From Flavobacterium plurextorum (GTDB lineage Bacteria > Bacteroidota > Bacteroidia > Flavobacteriales > Flavobacteriaceae): DNA of 64,000 nt. The position numbers and the translations under genes were made by a program. Positions 24,503 to 35,959 of this stretch are shown piece after piece (within the stretch, counting starts at the first letter, position 1; each line of letters begins with the position of its first letter). The notes beneath the pieces were generated by a model. That model had not been told where the DNA came from. It did no database searches and saw only the letters and a list, made by a program, of their open reading frames with translations. The stretch lies in the NCBI RefSeq assembly GCF_002217395.1, contig NZ_MUHD01000014.1:62001-126000 (forward strand). The letters run 5' to 3'.

Positions 24503-25180
24503 TTATATTTTGTCTGGATTATCAGAGATAATTCCATTTACTTTATAACTTTTTACTTTTTGAATGTCTTCTTCATGATTTACTGTCCATGGTAAAACCA
24601 GAAATCCTTTTTCCTGAATTTCGCTAACATTTTCGATATTCAATAAATTAAAATCAGGATGAATGGCTTTTGCTTTTATTTTTTCGGCGAAAGCCAAAGC
24701 GGTATCAAGGTTTTCTTCTGTTAAAACACCAATTGGGATTTTTGGATTTAGGTTTGATGTTTCTTCCAACATATTCCAATCGAAACTTGAAATTATAAAA
24801 TGATTGTAATTCCAGTTTTTATCTGAAATATATTCTTCAATTAACTGGACAACTTTAATTGGAGTTCCTAAACCTTTTAATTCGATATTGATGAAACATT
24901 TTTTGTCAACCAAGTCAAAAACCTCTTTTAAAGTTGGGATTTGATACTTTCCATCTATCAAAAACGATTTTAGTTCAGAAAGAGAAAAAGTATTTACTAA
25001 ACCTTTTCCGTTTGTTGTTCTGTCTATAGTTTCGTCATGAATTAAAATAATTTGTTCATCAGAAGATAAATGAACATCTAACTCAATTCCGTCTGAATTT
25101 AGGTCTAATGCTTTTTGGAAAGCTTGAAGTGTATTTTCAGGTTCGTAGGCTTTGGCGCCTCGATGTGCAATTTTTAGCAT
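24503..25180 (-). CDS. Glycerophosphodiester phosphodiesterase
   Basis: 225 residues from ATG 25180. GDPD motifs are HRGAKAYEPENTLQAFQKAL at the N-terminus, ELDVHLSSDEQIILIHDETI with DRTTNGKG, INIELKG (~101-107) and LPWTVNHEEDIQKV with a final VNGIISDNPD. It cleaves glycerophosphodiesters to glycerol-3-phosphate and an alcohol. It lacks a signal peptide, so it is probably cytoplasmic. The open frame continues to 25225, but that part is repeat-like and lacks an ATG before 25180. Confidence 0.92.
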   Translation of the reverse strand: MLKIAHRGAKAYEPENTLQAFQKALDLNSDGIELDVHLSSDEQIILIHDETIDRTTNGKGLVNTFSLSELKSFLIDGKYQIPTLKEVFDLVDKKCFINIELKGLGTPIKVVQLIEEYISDKNWNYNHFIISSFDWNMLEETSNLNPKIPIGVLTEENLDTALAFAEKIKAKAIHPDFNLLNIENVSEIQEKGFLVLPWTVNHEEDIQKVKSYKVNGIISDNPDKI

Positions 25181-25225
25181 TTTGCAGTTTTTTTCTAACC
25201 GCAAAGGTCGCAAAGTTTTACGCAA

Positions 25226-25243
25226 TCCCGATAGCTATCGGGA
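25226..25243. repeat. 18-bp perfect palindrome tcccgatagctatcggga
   Basis: A perfectly self-complementary 18-mer lies just upstream of the GDPD gene. A related 14-bp palindrome (ccgataattatcgg) lies at 56159, and a half copy (cccgataat) sits in the cyclase-gene insertion. It belongs to the same mobile-looking repeat group. Confidence 0.7.
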
Positions 25244-25260
25244 GCAAATATTATAAAAAA

Positions 25261-25335
25261 GTAAGCCACAGATTAAATAGATTAACACAGATTTTAAAAA
25301 ATCCTTTTAATCCTAATAATCTGAGGCTAAAAACT
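25261..25335. repeat. Degenerate GCCACAGATTAAA repeat
   Basis: The gap holds agccacagattaaatagatt then aacacagattttaaaaaatc and taatctgaggctaaaa, a weakened version of the inverted repeats at 4323 and 27146. No gene is seen. Confidence 0.5.
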
Positions 25336-25367
25336 TTGTTAATCTTTATAAAGAATTAAAGATCATG

Positions 25368-25438
25368 TCTCCCGCAGATTTGCAGATTCGGCAGATTACT
25401 TTTTTAATTATTTGCTTAATCTGCAAATCTGCGAGAGA
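25368..25438. repeat. 21-bp inverted repeat after an amylase gene
   Basis: Arms 25368-25388 and 25418-25438 (core cgcagatttgcagatt) pair with one mismatch around a 29-base AT-rich loop. It lies ten bases beyond the GH13 stop codon and would form a stable hairpin on the mRNA, possibly a transcript end. Confidence 0.65.
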
Positions 25439-25448
25439 AAAAATATTT

Positions 25449-27110
25449 TTAAATCTCTTCTAATAAAACGATATCAAAATCATTGTCGATAATGACTTTT
25501 CCGTCAATTACTTCGACTTCTTGATTCGAGTAAGTATCTCTTAATTTTGTTCCGTTTGGGAAGATGTCGCCAACAGGAAGTTCTTTTCGGCCTTTTGGTA
25601 AATCTACTCCCATAACCACTTTATCTGTAAAAGTGCCTTTTGTAAACGTTCTTGAGAAAGTATATGGCCACGGATTAATTAGTTTGTGAACGCCTGCACC
25701 AACGGCAGGATGATTTTTTCTAAACTGACCTAATTTCTGCCAATGTAAAAGTGTTTTTTGTGTTTCGGGATTGTTCTGAATATCATCCCAATTCATGTTG
25801 GATCGTAAAGTTGCATCGCCTTGAGTTCCTTCAATAACTAAAGATCTTGCTGATTCATCTCCATAATATACTTGTGACATTCCTGGTGAAAGCAGTAGTT
25901 TTGTTCCCGTTTCGATACTTTTTGTTCTGTTGGCATCAAAAGGCTGTCCGTCGTCATGAGAAGACATATAATTTAAAACAGAATATCCTTTTAAGTCATT
26001 GTTCAAAGCATTTGAATATTTCGAAAATAAACCTTCGTAATCATTTTGAGCAGCGTTCCATTTAAATTCAAAATTGATCATACTATTGAAACCATTCTGG
26101 AAATAATTTACTTTTCGATCTCCAAAATCATAATCCTGCCCGCCGCTTATTCCATAACCATAAACTTCAGCAATTGTGTAAAACGGATTTTGATCTAAAA
26201 CTTCTTTTGGATGGTTTTTCTTCCATGTTTCGAATGCATAATCACATTCTTTTTTAAAATCGGCCCAAACGTTTTCATCTGTATGTTTTACGGTATCTCC
26301 ACGATAACCATCAACTCCAAATTCAAGAATATAATCTGTAAGCCATTTTATAATGTAGTATTTTGGTGTTTTTGGATAACCTGTTCTTTTAAAGAATTCA
26401 TTTAATGATGTAATTTCTTTTTCATAACGGCCTTCTTTTTTCCATTTTTCGATTAAGAAAGGAGGCAGTTCAACTTCCTGTACACTTTCAGTTCTTATAT
26501 CTGGAAGATTGTCTACCAAAGTACACATTGTTGTGTTTTCGAATGATTTGTAATCGCAGACAACGCCTGTTCTAACCCAGTCTGAAGGCCAAACGGGATC
26601 TTCTGGAGTTACTGGTCCGGTGTGATTTATTACGCCGTCTAGAATTATTCGGATACCTTTTTCGTGTGCTTTTTTGACTAGTTTTGCCAAGTCTTCTTTG
26701 GTTCCAAAGTTTGGATCGAGAGCCGTCCAGTCTTTTGCCCAATAGCCATGATAACCGTAACTAAGACCAGTTCCTTCATCAACACCATCATGAATTTGCT
26801 CGACAATCGGCGTAAGCCAAATGGCATTTATTCCTAGTTTTTCAAAATATCCTGATTCGATTTTTTTGGTGATTCCGATGATGTCACCGCCTTCAAATCC
26901 GCGGAGTTTTCCAGGAGTTTTGGTTCGGTTGAAATTGACATCATTTGAAGTATCTCCGTTATAAAAACGATCTGTAAGTAAAAAATAAATATTTGCTCCT
27001 TCCCAAACGAAAGGTGTTTTCGAAGTATTATTCATTGTAACTGATTTTGAGCCAGAACAACTCATTGTTAAGTATACTAAAGATAAAAAAAGGAAAGTGT
27101 ATTTTTTCAT
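25449..27110 (-). CDS. GH13 alpha-amylase lipoprotein
   Basis: 553 residues. The signal ends with LTMSC, giving a lipidated Cys at residue 18. GH13 regions: I DGVINHTGP, II VDGYRGDTVKH with the Asp nucleophile, III TIAEVYGYG with the acid/base Glu, IV YMSSHDDGQ. It should cut internal alpha-1,4 bonds of starch or maltodextrin at an envelope membrane. It is the last gene of the minus-strand starch block. A TAAATTTG box (minus, 27124-27117) directly before the ATG could give it separate expression. Confidence 0.93.
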   Translation of the reverse strand: MKKYTFLFLSLVYLTMSCSGSKSVTMNNTSKTPFVWEGANIYFLLTDRFYNGDTSNDVNFNRTKTPGKLRGFEGGDIIGITKKIESGYFEKLGINAIWLTPIVEQIHDGVDEGTGLSYGYHGYWAKDWTALDPNFGTKEDLAKLVKKAHEKGIRIILDGVINHTGPVTPEDPVWPSDWVRTGVVCDYKSFENTTMCTLVDNLPDIRTESVQEVELPPFLIEKWKKEGRYEKEITSLNEFFKRTGYPKTPKYYIIKWLTDYILEFGVDGYRGDTVKHTDENVWADFKKECDYAFETWKKNHPKEVLDQNPFYTIAEVYGYGISGGQDYDFGDRKVNYFQNGFNSMINFEFKWNAAQNDYEGLFSKYSNALNNDLKGYSVLNYMSSHDDGQPFDANRTKSIETGTKLLLSPGMSQVYYGDESARSLVIEGTQGDATLRSNMNWDDIQNNPETQKTLLHWQKLGQFRKNHPAVGAGVHKLINPWPYTFSRTFTKGTFTDKVVMGVDLPKGRKELPVGDIFPNGTKLRDTYSNQEVEVIDGKVIIDNDFDIVLLEEI

Positions 27111-27145
27111 TTATTTCAAATTTAACGAAGATTTATAATAAAGTT

Positions 27146-27210
27146 TTGCCACAGATTACAAGATTAAAATGATTTTTTTAAATCTGTGATAATCTTTTAA
27201 TCTGTGGCAA
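27146..27210. repeat. Inverted repeat TTGCCACAGATTA between amylase genes
   Basis: 13-bp arms (27146-27158, 27198-27210) enclose degenerate inner copies of the same unit. It belongs to the family at 4323, 24396 and 25267, and lies beside the larger nested palindrome at 27217. Confidence 0.7.
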
Positions 27211-27216
27211 TAAAAT

Positions 27217-27358
27217 TTTAAACACATAGAAACATAGTTTTTCTTTGTCTTAAAAAGATTTAAATAAATGTTTGGTCATTCACACATAGCTATGTGTATT
27301 AATGCAAGTGAAACGCCTTTTATTTAGTTGCAAAAAACTATGTTTCTATGTGTTTAAA
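27217..27358. repeat. 142-bp nested palindromic element
   Basis: Two perfect 26-bp arms (27217-27242 and 27333-27358; core aaacacatagaaacatag) face each other across 90 bases. The loop contains a perfect 16-bp palindrome (acacatagctatgtgt, 27282-27297) and smaller inverted pieces such as taaataaa with tttattta. No open reading frame is present. It may fold as a large mRNA hairpin or DNA cruciform, or be a small non-autonomous mobile element. Confidence 0.8.
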
Positions 27359-27366
27359 TAAAATAT

Positions 27367-29232
27367 TTATTCCAATTCTAAAACCAAAGCTGATTTTGGT
27401 TCTAAAGTAATTTCAGAAGCTAAATCAAATGTTTTTCCTGTAATAACATCTTTTCCTGATTTAAAGTTTTTGATGTTTTCTTTGAAACGGTTTGTTTTTA
27501 CAACCTGTTGTTTTGCATTGTTATTGAAAACCACCATCACAGTTTTTGCATTAGTGTATCTGAAATATACATATGTGTTATTTTCTGGAATATAATGCGT
27601 CATTTTTCCGAAATGAACTGCTTCATTCGATTTTCTCCAGTTGAATAATTTTGAAGTGAAATCGAAGTATTTTGCTTGCTCAGCTGTTCTTCCTGCTGCA
27701 GTTAAAGCGTTATTTTTATCGCCAGCCCATCCGCCTGGAAAATCCTGACGAATATCTGCATCGCCTTTACTTTTGTCTCCGCCCATTCCAATTTCTGAAC
27801 CGTAATATACTTGCGGAATTCCGCGAACGGTTGCCATTAAAGTCATGACTAATTTGTATTTGGCAAAATCATGTTTGTAAACATCGTTGATTCTGTTTGT
27901 GTCGTGATTTTCGGCAAAAACCAAAAGATTATTGGTGTTTGGATATAAGAAATCCATAGCAAAATTGTTGTAAAATTTAATCAATCCGCTGTCCCAGTTT
28001 GGTTCGTCTTCATTAAAAACAGAACCAATATGATCTTGTAAAGTAAAATCCATTACACTTGGCAGGTTCGAATTGTAGTTTTCGATTGCACCAATTTTGC
28101 TGTCTTTTTGCCAATACGCTAAGCTTGCTTGGTTGTGCATCCAGATTTCTCCAACGATATTAAAGTTTGGATATTCGTTTGTAATTGATTTTGCCCAATT
28201 TGCCATTGCAGCAGGGTCAGAATAATTATAAGTATCGACTCTAAATCCATCAAGATTAGCAAACTCGATCCACCAGATTGCATTTTGAGTTAAGTATTTT
28301 GCAACAAGAGGATTTCTTAAGTTCAAATCCGGCATTGAAGGAACAAACCAACCGTCAATACAAACTTCTTGATCTAATTTTGAAGCGTGAATGTCTGTAA
28401 TTACTTCGCGGCGATGGTGCGTTTGTGTGAAAGTTTCGAATTGATTGAACCAAGTTTTAGTTGGAATATCTTTCATCATCCAGTGTGTAATTCCCCAGTG
28501 ATTGGTTACATAATCCATAACTAGTTTCATGTTCTTTTTGTGCATTTCTGCCGAAAGACGTGCGTAATCGTCGTTTGTTCCGTAACGCGGGTCTATTTTA
28601 TAAACGTCTGATTGTCCGTACGTATGATACGAATGCTGTTTGTCGTTGTCTTCGCATAAAGGCGTGCTCCAAATTGTAGTTGCACCAAGAGACGAAATAT
28701 AATCTAAGTTTTTGATGATTCCTTCGATATCACCGCCGTGACGTCCGCTTGGATCTTGACGATTCCCTTTTTCAGTTAGTGAAGCGTTGCTGTCGTTTTT
28801 AGGATTTCCGTTAGCAAAACGATCCGGCATAATTAAGTAAATCATATCCGATGCATCGTAACTTTTTCTGTCTGCCGAATTTGCTCTTCTTTCTTTAAGG
28901 GAATATTTTTGAGTAAAAGCTACTTTGTTATTGTTTTTAAAAGAGAAAATTAATTCAGAAGCTTTTAGGTTTTGCGTATCAATTGTTACAAAAAGGTAAT
29001 TTGGATTTTCTGTTTTTTCTAAATTTTTAATCGCTACATTATTGGAAACTGAAGCTTCATATTGCGAAATATTTTTTCCGTAGAACATAATCTGCAATTC
29101 CGGATTTTTCATTCCTGCATACCAGAAAGGCGGTTCTACTTTTTGGATTTGCGCTTTCGCGGAAGCGGAAAACAACAAAACCATTAGGATTAATTTATAT
29201 ATGAGTGATGTTTTTTGGTTTTTCATAGTCAT
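27367..29232 (-). CDS. susA: GH13 neopullulanase/cyclomaltodextrinase, SusA-like
   Basis: 621 residues. After the signal peptide comes a cyclomaltodextrinase N-terminal domain (KVEPPFWYAGMKNPELQIMF), then the catalytic barrel: MDYVTNHWG, DGFRVDTYNYSD with the nucleophile, NIVGEIWMHN with the acid/base Glu and FAENHDTNR. A C-terminal beta-domain ends in LEPKSALVLELE. By family it degrades maltodextrins and pullulan-type oligomers in the periplasm. An ATG at 29226 is an equally good start. It lies in the block between GH97 and the lipoprotein amylase. Confidence 0.9.
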   Translation of the reverse strand: MTMKNQKTSLIYKLILMVLLFSASAKAQIQKVEPPFWYAGMKNPELQIMFYGKNISQYEASVSNNVAIKNLEKTENPNYLFVTIDTQNLKASELIFSFKNNNKVAFTQKYSLKERRANSADRKSYDASDMIYLIMPDRFANGNPKNDSNASLTEKGNRQDPSGRHGGDIEGIIKNLDYISSLGATTIWSTPLCEDNDKQHSYHTYGQSDVYKIDPRYGTNDDYARLSAEMHKKNMKLVMDYVTNHWGITHWMMKDIPTKTWFNQFETFTQTHHRREVITDIHASKLDQEVCIDGWFVPSMPDLNLRNPLVAKYLTQNAIWWIEFANLDGFRVDTYNYSDPAAMANWAKSITNEYPNFNIVGEIWMHNQASLAYWQKDSKIGAIENYNSNLPSVMDFTLQDHIGSVFNEDEPNWDSGLIKFYNNFAMDFLYPNTNNLLVFAENHDTNRINDVYKHDFAKYKLVMTLMATVRGIPQVYYGSEIGMGGDKSKGDADIRQDFPGGWAGDKNNALTAAGRTAEQAKYFDFTSKLFNWRKSNEAVHFGKMTHYIPENNTYVYFRYTNAKTVMVVFNNNAKQQVVKTNRFKENIKNFKSGKDVITGKTFDLASEITLEPKSALVLELE

Positions 29233-29245
29233 AATAATTATTCTA

Positions 29246-29317
29246 ATTGTCAGTTCGAGCGTCCCGAAGCTTCGAGAGAGAACCTATGCGGCATCTCGAC
29301 TTCGCTCGATGTAACAA
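29246..29317. repeat. Intergenic repeat with TTGTCANTTCGAGCG ends
   Basis: Imperfect inverted ends (ttgtcagttcgagcg and cgctcgatgtaaca) surround a perfect cgaagcttcg palindrome. Pieces of the same sequence are found in frame inside hemW (6296) and the cyclase gene (4803). It lies between GH97 and the GH13 gene. Confidence 0.7.
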
Positions 29318-29380
29318 AAAGTTGTTGATTAAAAAAAAAGACAAGTAATCTTGGGGGAGAGTTACTTGCCTTTTAAAGAA

Positions 29381-31507
<2,127 letters not shown>

Positions 31508-31522
31508 TTAGAGTATTGTAAT

Positions 31523-33826
31523 TTAATTAATTTGTACAAATTTACTTGCAGTTATGGGATTTCCGTTAACTACAATTGTTAAATCTTGATCGCCATCTAC
31601 AGTAAAAGAGGTTTTATCATGATTTACAGATACTTTTAGAATTTGATTTCTAAAGTTAATTTTAAAAGAGTAGCCTTTCCATTCTTTTGGAATTTTTGGA
31701 GAAAAATGCAATTGGTTATTTTTAACTCTCATTCCGCCAAAACCTTCCACAATACTCATCCAAGTTCCTGCCATTGATGTAATGTGACAACCTTCCTCAA
31801 CTTCTTTGTTGTAATCATCAAGATCTAAACGAGATGTTCTTAAATAAAATGTATATGCCATATCCATTTTGTCTAAAACTGCGGCTTGAATCGAGTGAAC
31901 GCAAGGCGAAAGAGAACTTTCGTGAACGGTAAATGATTCATAGAAATCAAAGTTTCTTTCTAATTCTTCTCGTGAAAAATGATCTTCGAAGAAATAGAAA
32001 CATTGTAAAACATCGGCTTGTTTAATGTATGGCGAACGTAAAACGCGATCCCAAGACCATTTTTGATTAATTGGACGCTGTGATTTATCTAAATCTTTTA
32101 CAGGAACTAAATCTTTGTCTAAGAAACCGTCTTGCTGTAAATAAACTCCAAGTTCTTCAGAAATTGGAAAATACATATCATCGGCAACTTTTTTCCATTG
32201 TTGAATTTCATTTGCAGAAAGATTTACTTTTTCTAAAATACGTTTGTGATCTGAAGGATATTCTGATTCAACTTTAGTAATTTGTTCTGCAGCAAAATCG
32301 ATACACCATTTTGCAATATAATTGGTGTAGAAATTATTGTTGATGTTGTTTTCGTATTCGTTTGGACCTGTAACTCCCAATATTACATATTGATTTTTAT
32401 CTTTTGAGAAAGAAGCTCTTTGGTGCCAAAAACGTGCAATTCCGATTAAAACTTCTAATCCTTTTTCTGGAATATAAGAGTAATCGCCGGTGTAGCGGTA
32501 ATAGTTGTAAATCGCAAAAGCAATCGCTCCATTTCGGTGGATTTCCTCGTGTGTGATTTCCCATTCGTTGTGACATTCTTCACCATTCATGGTCACCATT
32601 GGATATAATGCAGCACCGTCTTTGAAGCCTAAATTTTCTTTAGCATTTTCAATGGCTTTATCTAATTGATTGAAACGGTAAGTCAATAAGTTTCTCGCAA
32701 CTTGCTGATCTTTTGTTGCCATGTAAAACGGAATACAATATGCTTCAGTATCCCAATAAGTCGATCCGCCGTATTTTTCTCCGGTGAAACCTTTTGGTCC
32801 GATGTTTAATCGGCTGTCTTTTCCTGAATAGGTTTGATTTAATTGGAAGATATTGAAACGAATTCCTTGTTGCGCTTTTACATCACCTTCTATTGTAATA
32901 TCTGACATTTCCCAGATTTTTGCCCAAGCTTCAATTTGATTTTGAAACAAAGCATCATATCCTGAATTTATAGCTGATTTTATTACTTTTTCGGCTGCAG
33001 CCAAAGTATTTTCATGGTTTAGAGAAACTGTATATCCACCAATTTTTTGGATTGATGAGGTTTGTCCTTTTGCGATAATAGTTCCATAAGTATATTGAAC
33101 TTTATCTGCCGTTGAATCGATTGTCGATGGCGAAACATTGATATTTTCTCCGTTTGCCAAAATCGTATTGTGCATGAAAGTTGTAACCTTAAAATGCGTT
33201 TTGAACGTTTGTGCGGTTACAAAAGCTTCGTTTGTACCTTTTTTAACTTCAAGCGGTTCCCAGAATTTTTCTTCCCAGTTCGCATCTTCATTGGTTACAC
33301 CAGCATCAACGTAAGGTTTGTATACGATTTTTGCATCTTTGTTTAAAGGTGTAATATCGTATTTGATAACTCCTGCTTCGTCTAAATCTAAGGAAAGAAA
33401 ACGACGAACGTTTACTGCGATTTCGGTTCCGTTTTTTAGAACTGCTTCAAAAGAACGATTGTACCAACCTTCTTTCATATTCAATTCTCTGCGGAAGTTT
33501 CTAACTTCTGTACACGTATTTAAATCAAGATTTTCTTCGTTGATTTCAATGTCAATTCCTATCCAGTTTGGAGCGTTAAGTACTTTGGCAAAATATTTTG
33601 GATAACCGTTTTTCCACCAGCCCACTTTTGTTTTGTCTGGATAATAAATTCCAGCGATATAACTTCCTTGAAAAGTTTCGCCTGAGTATGTTTCTTCAAA
33701 ATTGGCGCGTTGTCCCATAGCACCATTTCCGATACTAAAGAGACTTTCGGACGATTTTACTCTCTCGGCATCAAATCCTTCTTCTATAATTGACCAATTA
33801 TCTGGTTTTATATAATCTTGGTTCAT
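31523..33826 (-). CDS. GH65 maltose phosphorylase-type enzyme
   Basis: 767 residues with the full GH65 architecture: an N-terminal beta-domain, a helical barrel and a C-terminal jelly roll. The catalytic Glu lies in LGVTGPNEYENNINNNFYTN, and MNGEECHNEWEITHEEIHRN is also typical. No signal peptide is present, so it is cytoplasmic. It most likely splits maltose with phosphate to glucose and beta-glucose-1-phosphate; other disaccharide specificities such as trehalose or kojibiose cannot be excluded by eye. A beta-phosphoglucomutase and a sugar transporter lie upstream. Confidence 0.9.
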   Translation of the reverse strand: MNQDYIKPDNWSIIEEGFDAERVKSSESLFSIGNGAMGQRANFEETYSGETFQGSYIAGIYYPDKTKVGWWKNGYPKYFAKVLNAPNWIGIDIEINEENLDLNTCTEVRNFRRELNMKEGWYNRSFEAVLKNGTEIAVNVRRFLSLDLDEAGVIKYDITPLNKDAKIVYKPYVDAGVTNEDANWEEKFWEPLEVKKGTNEAFVTAQTFKTHFKVTTFMHNTILANGENINVSPSTIDSTADKVQYTYGTIIAKGQTSSIQKIGGYTVSLNHENTLAAAEKVIKSAINSGYDALFQNQIEAWAKIWEMSDITIEGDVKAQQGIRFNIFQLNQTYSGKDSRLNIGPKGFTGEKYGGSTYWDTEAYCIPFYMATKDQQVARNLLTYRFNQLDKAIENAKENLGFKDGAALYPMVTMNGEECHNEWEITHEEIHRNGAIAFAIYNYYRYTGDYSYIPEKGLEVLIGIARFWHQRASFSKDKNQYVILGVTGPNEYENNINNNFYTNYIAKWCIDFAAEQITKVESEYPSDHKRILEKVNLSANEIQQWKKVADDMYFPISEELGVYLQQDGFLDKDLVPVKDLDKSQRPINQKWSWDRVLRSPYIKQADVLQCFYFFEDHFSREELERNFDFYESFTVHESSLSPCVHSIQAAVLDKMDMAYTFYLRTSRLDLDDYNKEVEEGCHITSMAGTWMSIVEGFGGMRVKNNQLHFSPKIPKEWKGYSFKINFRNQILKVSVNHDKTSFTVDGDQDLTIVVNGNPITASKFVQIN

Positions 33827-33884
33827 CTTTTTTTAATTTGATAATTCAGTTAATTAGAAAATTAGATAATTACGCGATTTCGGA

Positions 33885-33914
33885 AATTATCTAATTGACA
33901 CATTTTCTAATTGA
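33885..33914. repeat. ATTGACACATTTTCTAATTG-type repeat at the pgmB 3' end
   Basis: The string ttatctaattgacacattttctaattga spans the pgmB stop codon at 33907. It matches the copy at the ruvC 3' end (6610-6664) and the degenerate one near 7265. The gap before GH65 also holds attaga(a/t) units. Confidence 0.6.
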
Positions 33915-34560
33915 TTAATTTTTCTATAAAGCTTGTTTCGATTTGGGGAAAATCTTTAAAAATATAGTCCGCTTCATGCAAAATTGTTTCCTCACCAATT
34001 CCCACGCTTACCATTTCGCCTATGTTTGCTGCCTGAATTCCTGCAACAGAATCTTCAAATACGATTGAGTTTTTTGGATCAATGTTTAATAATTGAGCCG
34101 CTTTTAAGAATACTTCAGGATCTGGTTTTGCATTGGTAACGTCATTTCCGTCAACAATAACATCGAAGTAAGACAGGATTCCTGTTTTTTCTAAAATTGG
34201 TCTTGCATTTTTACTGGCAGAGCCCAATGCAATTCCTTGGTTTTTATCTTTTAATAGTTTTAGAATTTTTAAAACTCCTGGAAGAATCTCGCTTTCATCC
34301 ATGTCTACTAAATAAGATAGATAATCTTCGTTTTTTTGAATTAACCATTTGTCTTTGTCTTCTTGCGAAGCCTGAACATTTCCTAATTCAAGTATAATGT
34401 CTAAGGAACGAACTCGGCTTACGCCTTTTAAAAGTTCGTTGTCTTCATGTGTAAAATTTATGTTTAATGCTTTGGCAATTTTCTGCCATGCCAAAAAGTG
34501 GTATTTAGCGGTATCAACGATTACTCCGTCAAGATCGAATATGAATGCTTTTTTGTTCAT
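33907..34560 (-). CDS. pgmB: Beta-phosphoglucomutase
   Basis: 217 residues. HAD motif I FDLDGVIVDTAKYHFLAW is the beta-PGM form (D9, D11, with the H-x-x-x-W cap start). LLKGVSRVRSLDIIL is the substrate cap motif, GSASKNARPIL is motif II and VFEDSVAGIQAA is motif IV. It turns beta-glucose-1-phosphate into glucose-6-phosphate. Position between the MFS carrier and the GH65 phosphorylase fits a phosphorolytic maltose route. Its stop codon lies inside a short interspersed repeat. Confidence 0.94.
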   Translation of the reverse strand: MNKKAFIFDLDGVIVDTAKYHFLAWQKIAKALNINFTHEDNELLKGVSRVRSLDIILELGNVQASQEDKDKWLIQKNEDYLSYLVDMDESEILPGVLKILKLLKDKNQGIALGSASKNARPILEKTGILSYFDVIVDGNDVTNAKPDPEVFLKAAQLLNIDPKNSIVFEDSVAGIQAANIGEMVSVGIGEETILHEADYIFKDFPQIETSFIEKLIN

Positions 34561-34586
34561 TTTAAAGGAAATTCTTCTTTATGATT

Positions 34587-35933
34587 TTAAATAGTGTCGT
34601 CTACATCTTTTACTTTGTAGACTAAAAGAGCGGCAATTAAAAAGCTTACTCCGCTTGTAATTAAGGCATAAATTGCATCGCCATTGTAAAGGTATTTTAC
34701 AATTGGACCTCCAATTAATGCGTTTACGATTTGTGGGATAACAACAAAGAAGTTGAAGATTCCCATGTAAACTCCCATCTTTTTTGGAGCAATAGATCCG
34801 GCAAGAATTGCATAAGGCATTGCTAGAATACTCGCCCAGGCAACTCCAATTAAAATCATTGGCAATACAACCCAATCTTCATTTGGCATAAAATAAATAG
34901 AGATTAAACCTATTCCTCCAATGACTAATGAAACGGCGTGAGTTGATTTTCGTCCGATTTTTTTAGCGATATACGGTAAGCAAAACAAAGCGACAAGAGC
35001 AGAAACTAAGTTGTAAACTCCAAATAGAATTCCGACCCAGTCGCCGGCATCTTGATATTGCTGGCTTGAAGTGTCACTTAATGGTAATCCGTAAATGTGA
35101 TGGGCGATTGCCGGAGTTGTAAAAACCCACATTCCGAATAATCCAAACCATGAGAAAAACTGCACCCAGCTGAGCTGACGCATTGTGGTTGGCATCTTTG
35201 CGAAGTCAGTAAAAATATCTGTAAGCTTTGATTTTTCTTCAGAATCAGAAATCACATCATTTTGGGGATCTTCAAATTTGGCTAACTCTTCAGGTGAATA
35301 TTCTTTTGTTGTGAATAAGGTTACTAAGATCGAACCGATTAAGACTGCAGCACCAATAATAAATGATAAAGTAAGGTTTAATGGAACGCTTCCTGGAACT
35401 GTACTGTTTGGTATGTGAAACCATTTTGTTAAAACATAAGGAAGTGCGGAACCAATTACGGCTCCAAAACCAATTAGAGAGGTTTGGATACTAAATCCTG
35501 CTGTACGCTGGTCTGTTCTTAAGTTATCGCCAACAAGTGCGCGAAACGGCTCCATGGCAATGTTAAAAGAAGCGTCCATGATCATCAGCATTCCGGCTCC
35601 AACCCATAAAGCAGGTAAAACGGAAATGAAAATATTAGCCTGCGGCATTAAAATTAATCCTACCGAAGCTAAAATTGCACCTACTAAAAAGAAAGGTTTT
35701 CGTCTGCCGAATTTTCCCCAAGTTTTGTCACTGTAGTGACCAATAACAGGCTGTACTATTAATCCCATAAGGGGAGCAATAATCCAGAACCACGAAAGTT
35801 CATGTACATCGGCACCAAAAATTTGAAGAATTCTGCTGGCATTTGCATTTTGAAGTGCAAATCCCATTTGTATTCCTAAGAAACCGAAACTCATGTTCCA
35901 AATTTCCCAGAAACTTAATTTACGCTTTTCCAT
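34587..35933 (-). CDS. MFS sugar (maltose-type) transporter
   Basis: 448 residues, about 12 membrane helices, of the GPH/SLC45-like sugar carrier branch. The loop motif HYSDKTWGKFGRRKPFF after helix 2 and the start SFWEIWNMSFGFLGIQMGFA are diagnostic. A charged central loop (NDVISDSEEKSKLTDIFTDF) separates the halves. It most likely imports maltose or short maltodextrins with protons across the inner membrane. It is the first gene of the minus-strand block, with a candidate LacI operator 27 bases upstream of the ATG. Confidence 0.9.
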   Translation of the reverse strand: MEKRKLSFWEIWNMSFGFLGIQMGFALQNANASRILQIFGADVHELSWFWIIAPLMGLIVQPVIGHYSDKTWGKFGRRKPFFLVGAILASVGLILMPQANIFISVLPALWVGAGMLMIMDASFNIAMEPFRALVGDNLRTDQRTAGFSIQTSLIGFGAVIGSALPYVLTKWFHIPNSTVPGSVPLNLTLSFIIGAAVLIGSILVTLFTTKEYSPEELAKFEDPQNDVISDSEEKSKLTDIFTDFAKMPTTMRQLSWVQFFSWFGLFGMWVFTTPAIAHHIYGLPLSDTSSQQYQDAGDWVGILFGVYNLVSALVALFCLPYIAKKIGRKSTHAVSLVIGGIGLISIYFMPNEDWVVLPMILIGVAWASILAMPYAILAGSIAPKKMGVYMGIFNFFVVIPQIVNALIGGPIVKYLYNGDAIYALITSGVSFLIAALLVYKVKDVDDTI

Positions 35934-35959
35934 TATCGTAATTAAAGAATTAATTAGAC

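Noticed and set aside
25181..25225. N-terminal extension of the GDPD gene
   Set aside because: The added codons lack an ATG start and precede the family's own M-x-K-I-A-H-R-G start; they look like intergenic repeat.
25449..29232. Two GH13 genes as a simple duplication
   Set aside because: One is a lipoprotein amylase without the cyclomaltodextrinase N-domain, the other a neopullulanase-type enzyme; their motifs differ clearly.
34579..34875. Minus-strand 98-residue Cys/Arg-rich frame within the MFS gene
   Set aside because: It is a shifted-frame shadow of the MFS C-terminal half, with no start context or domain.
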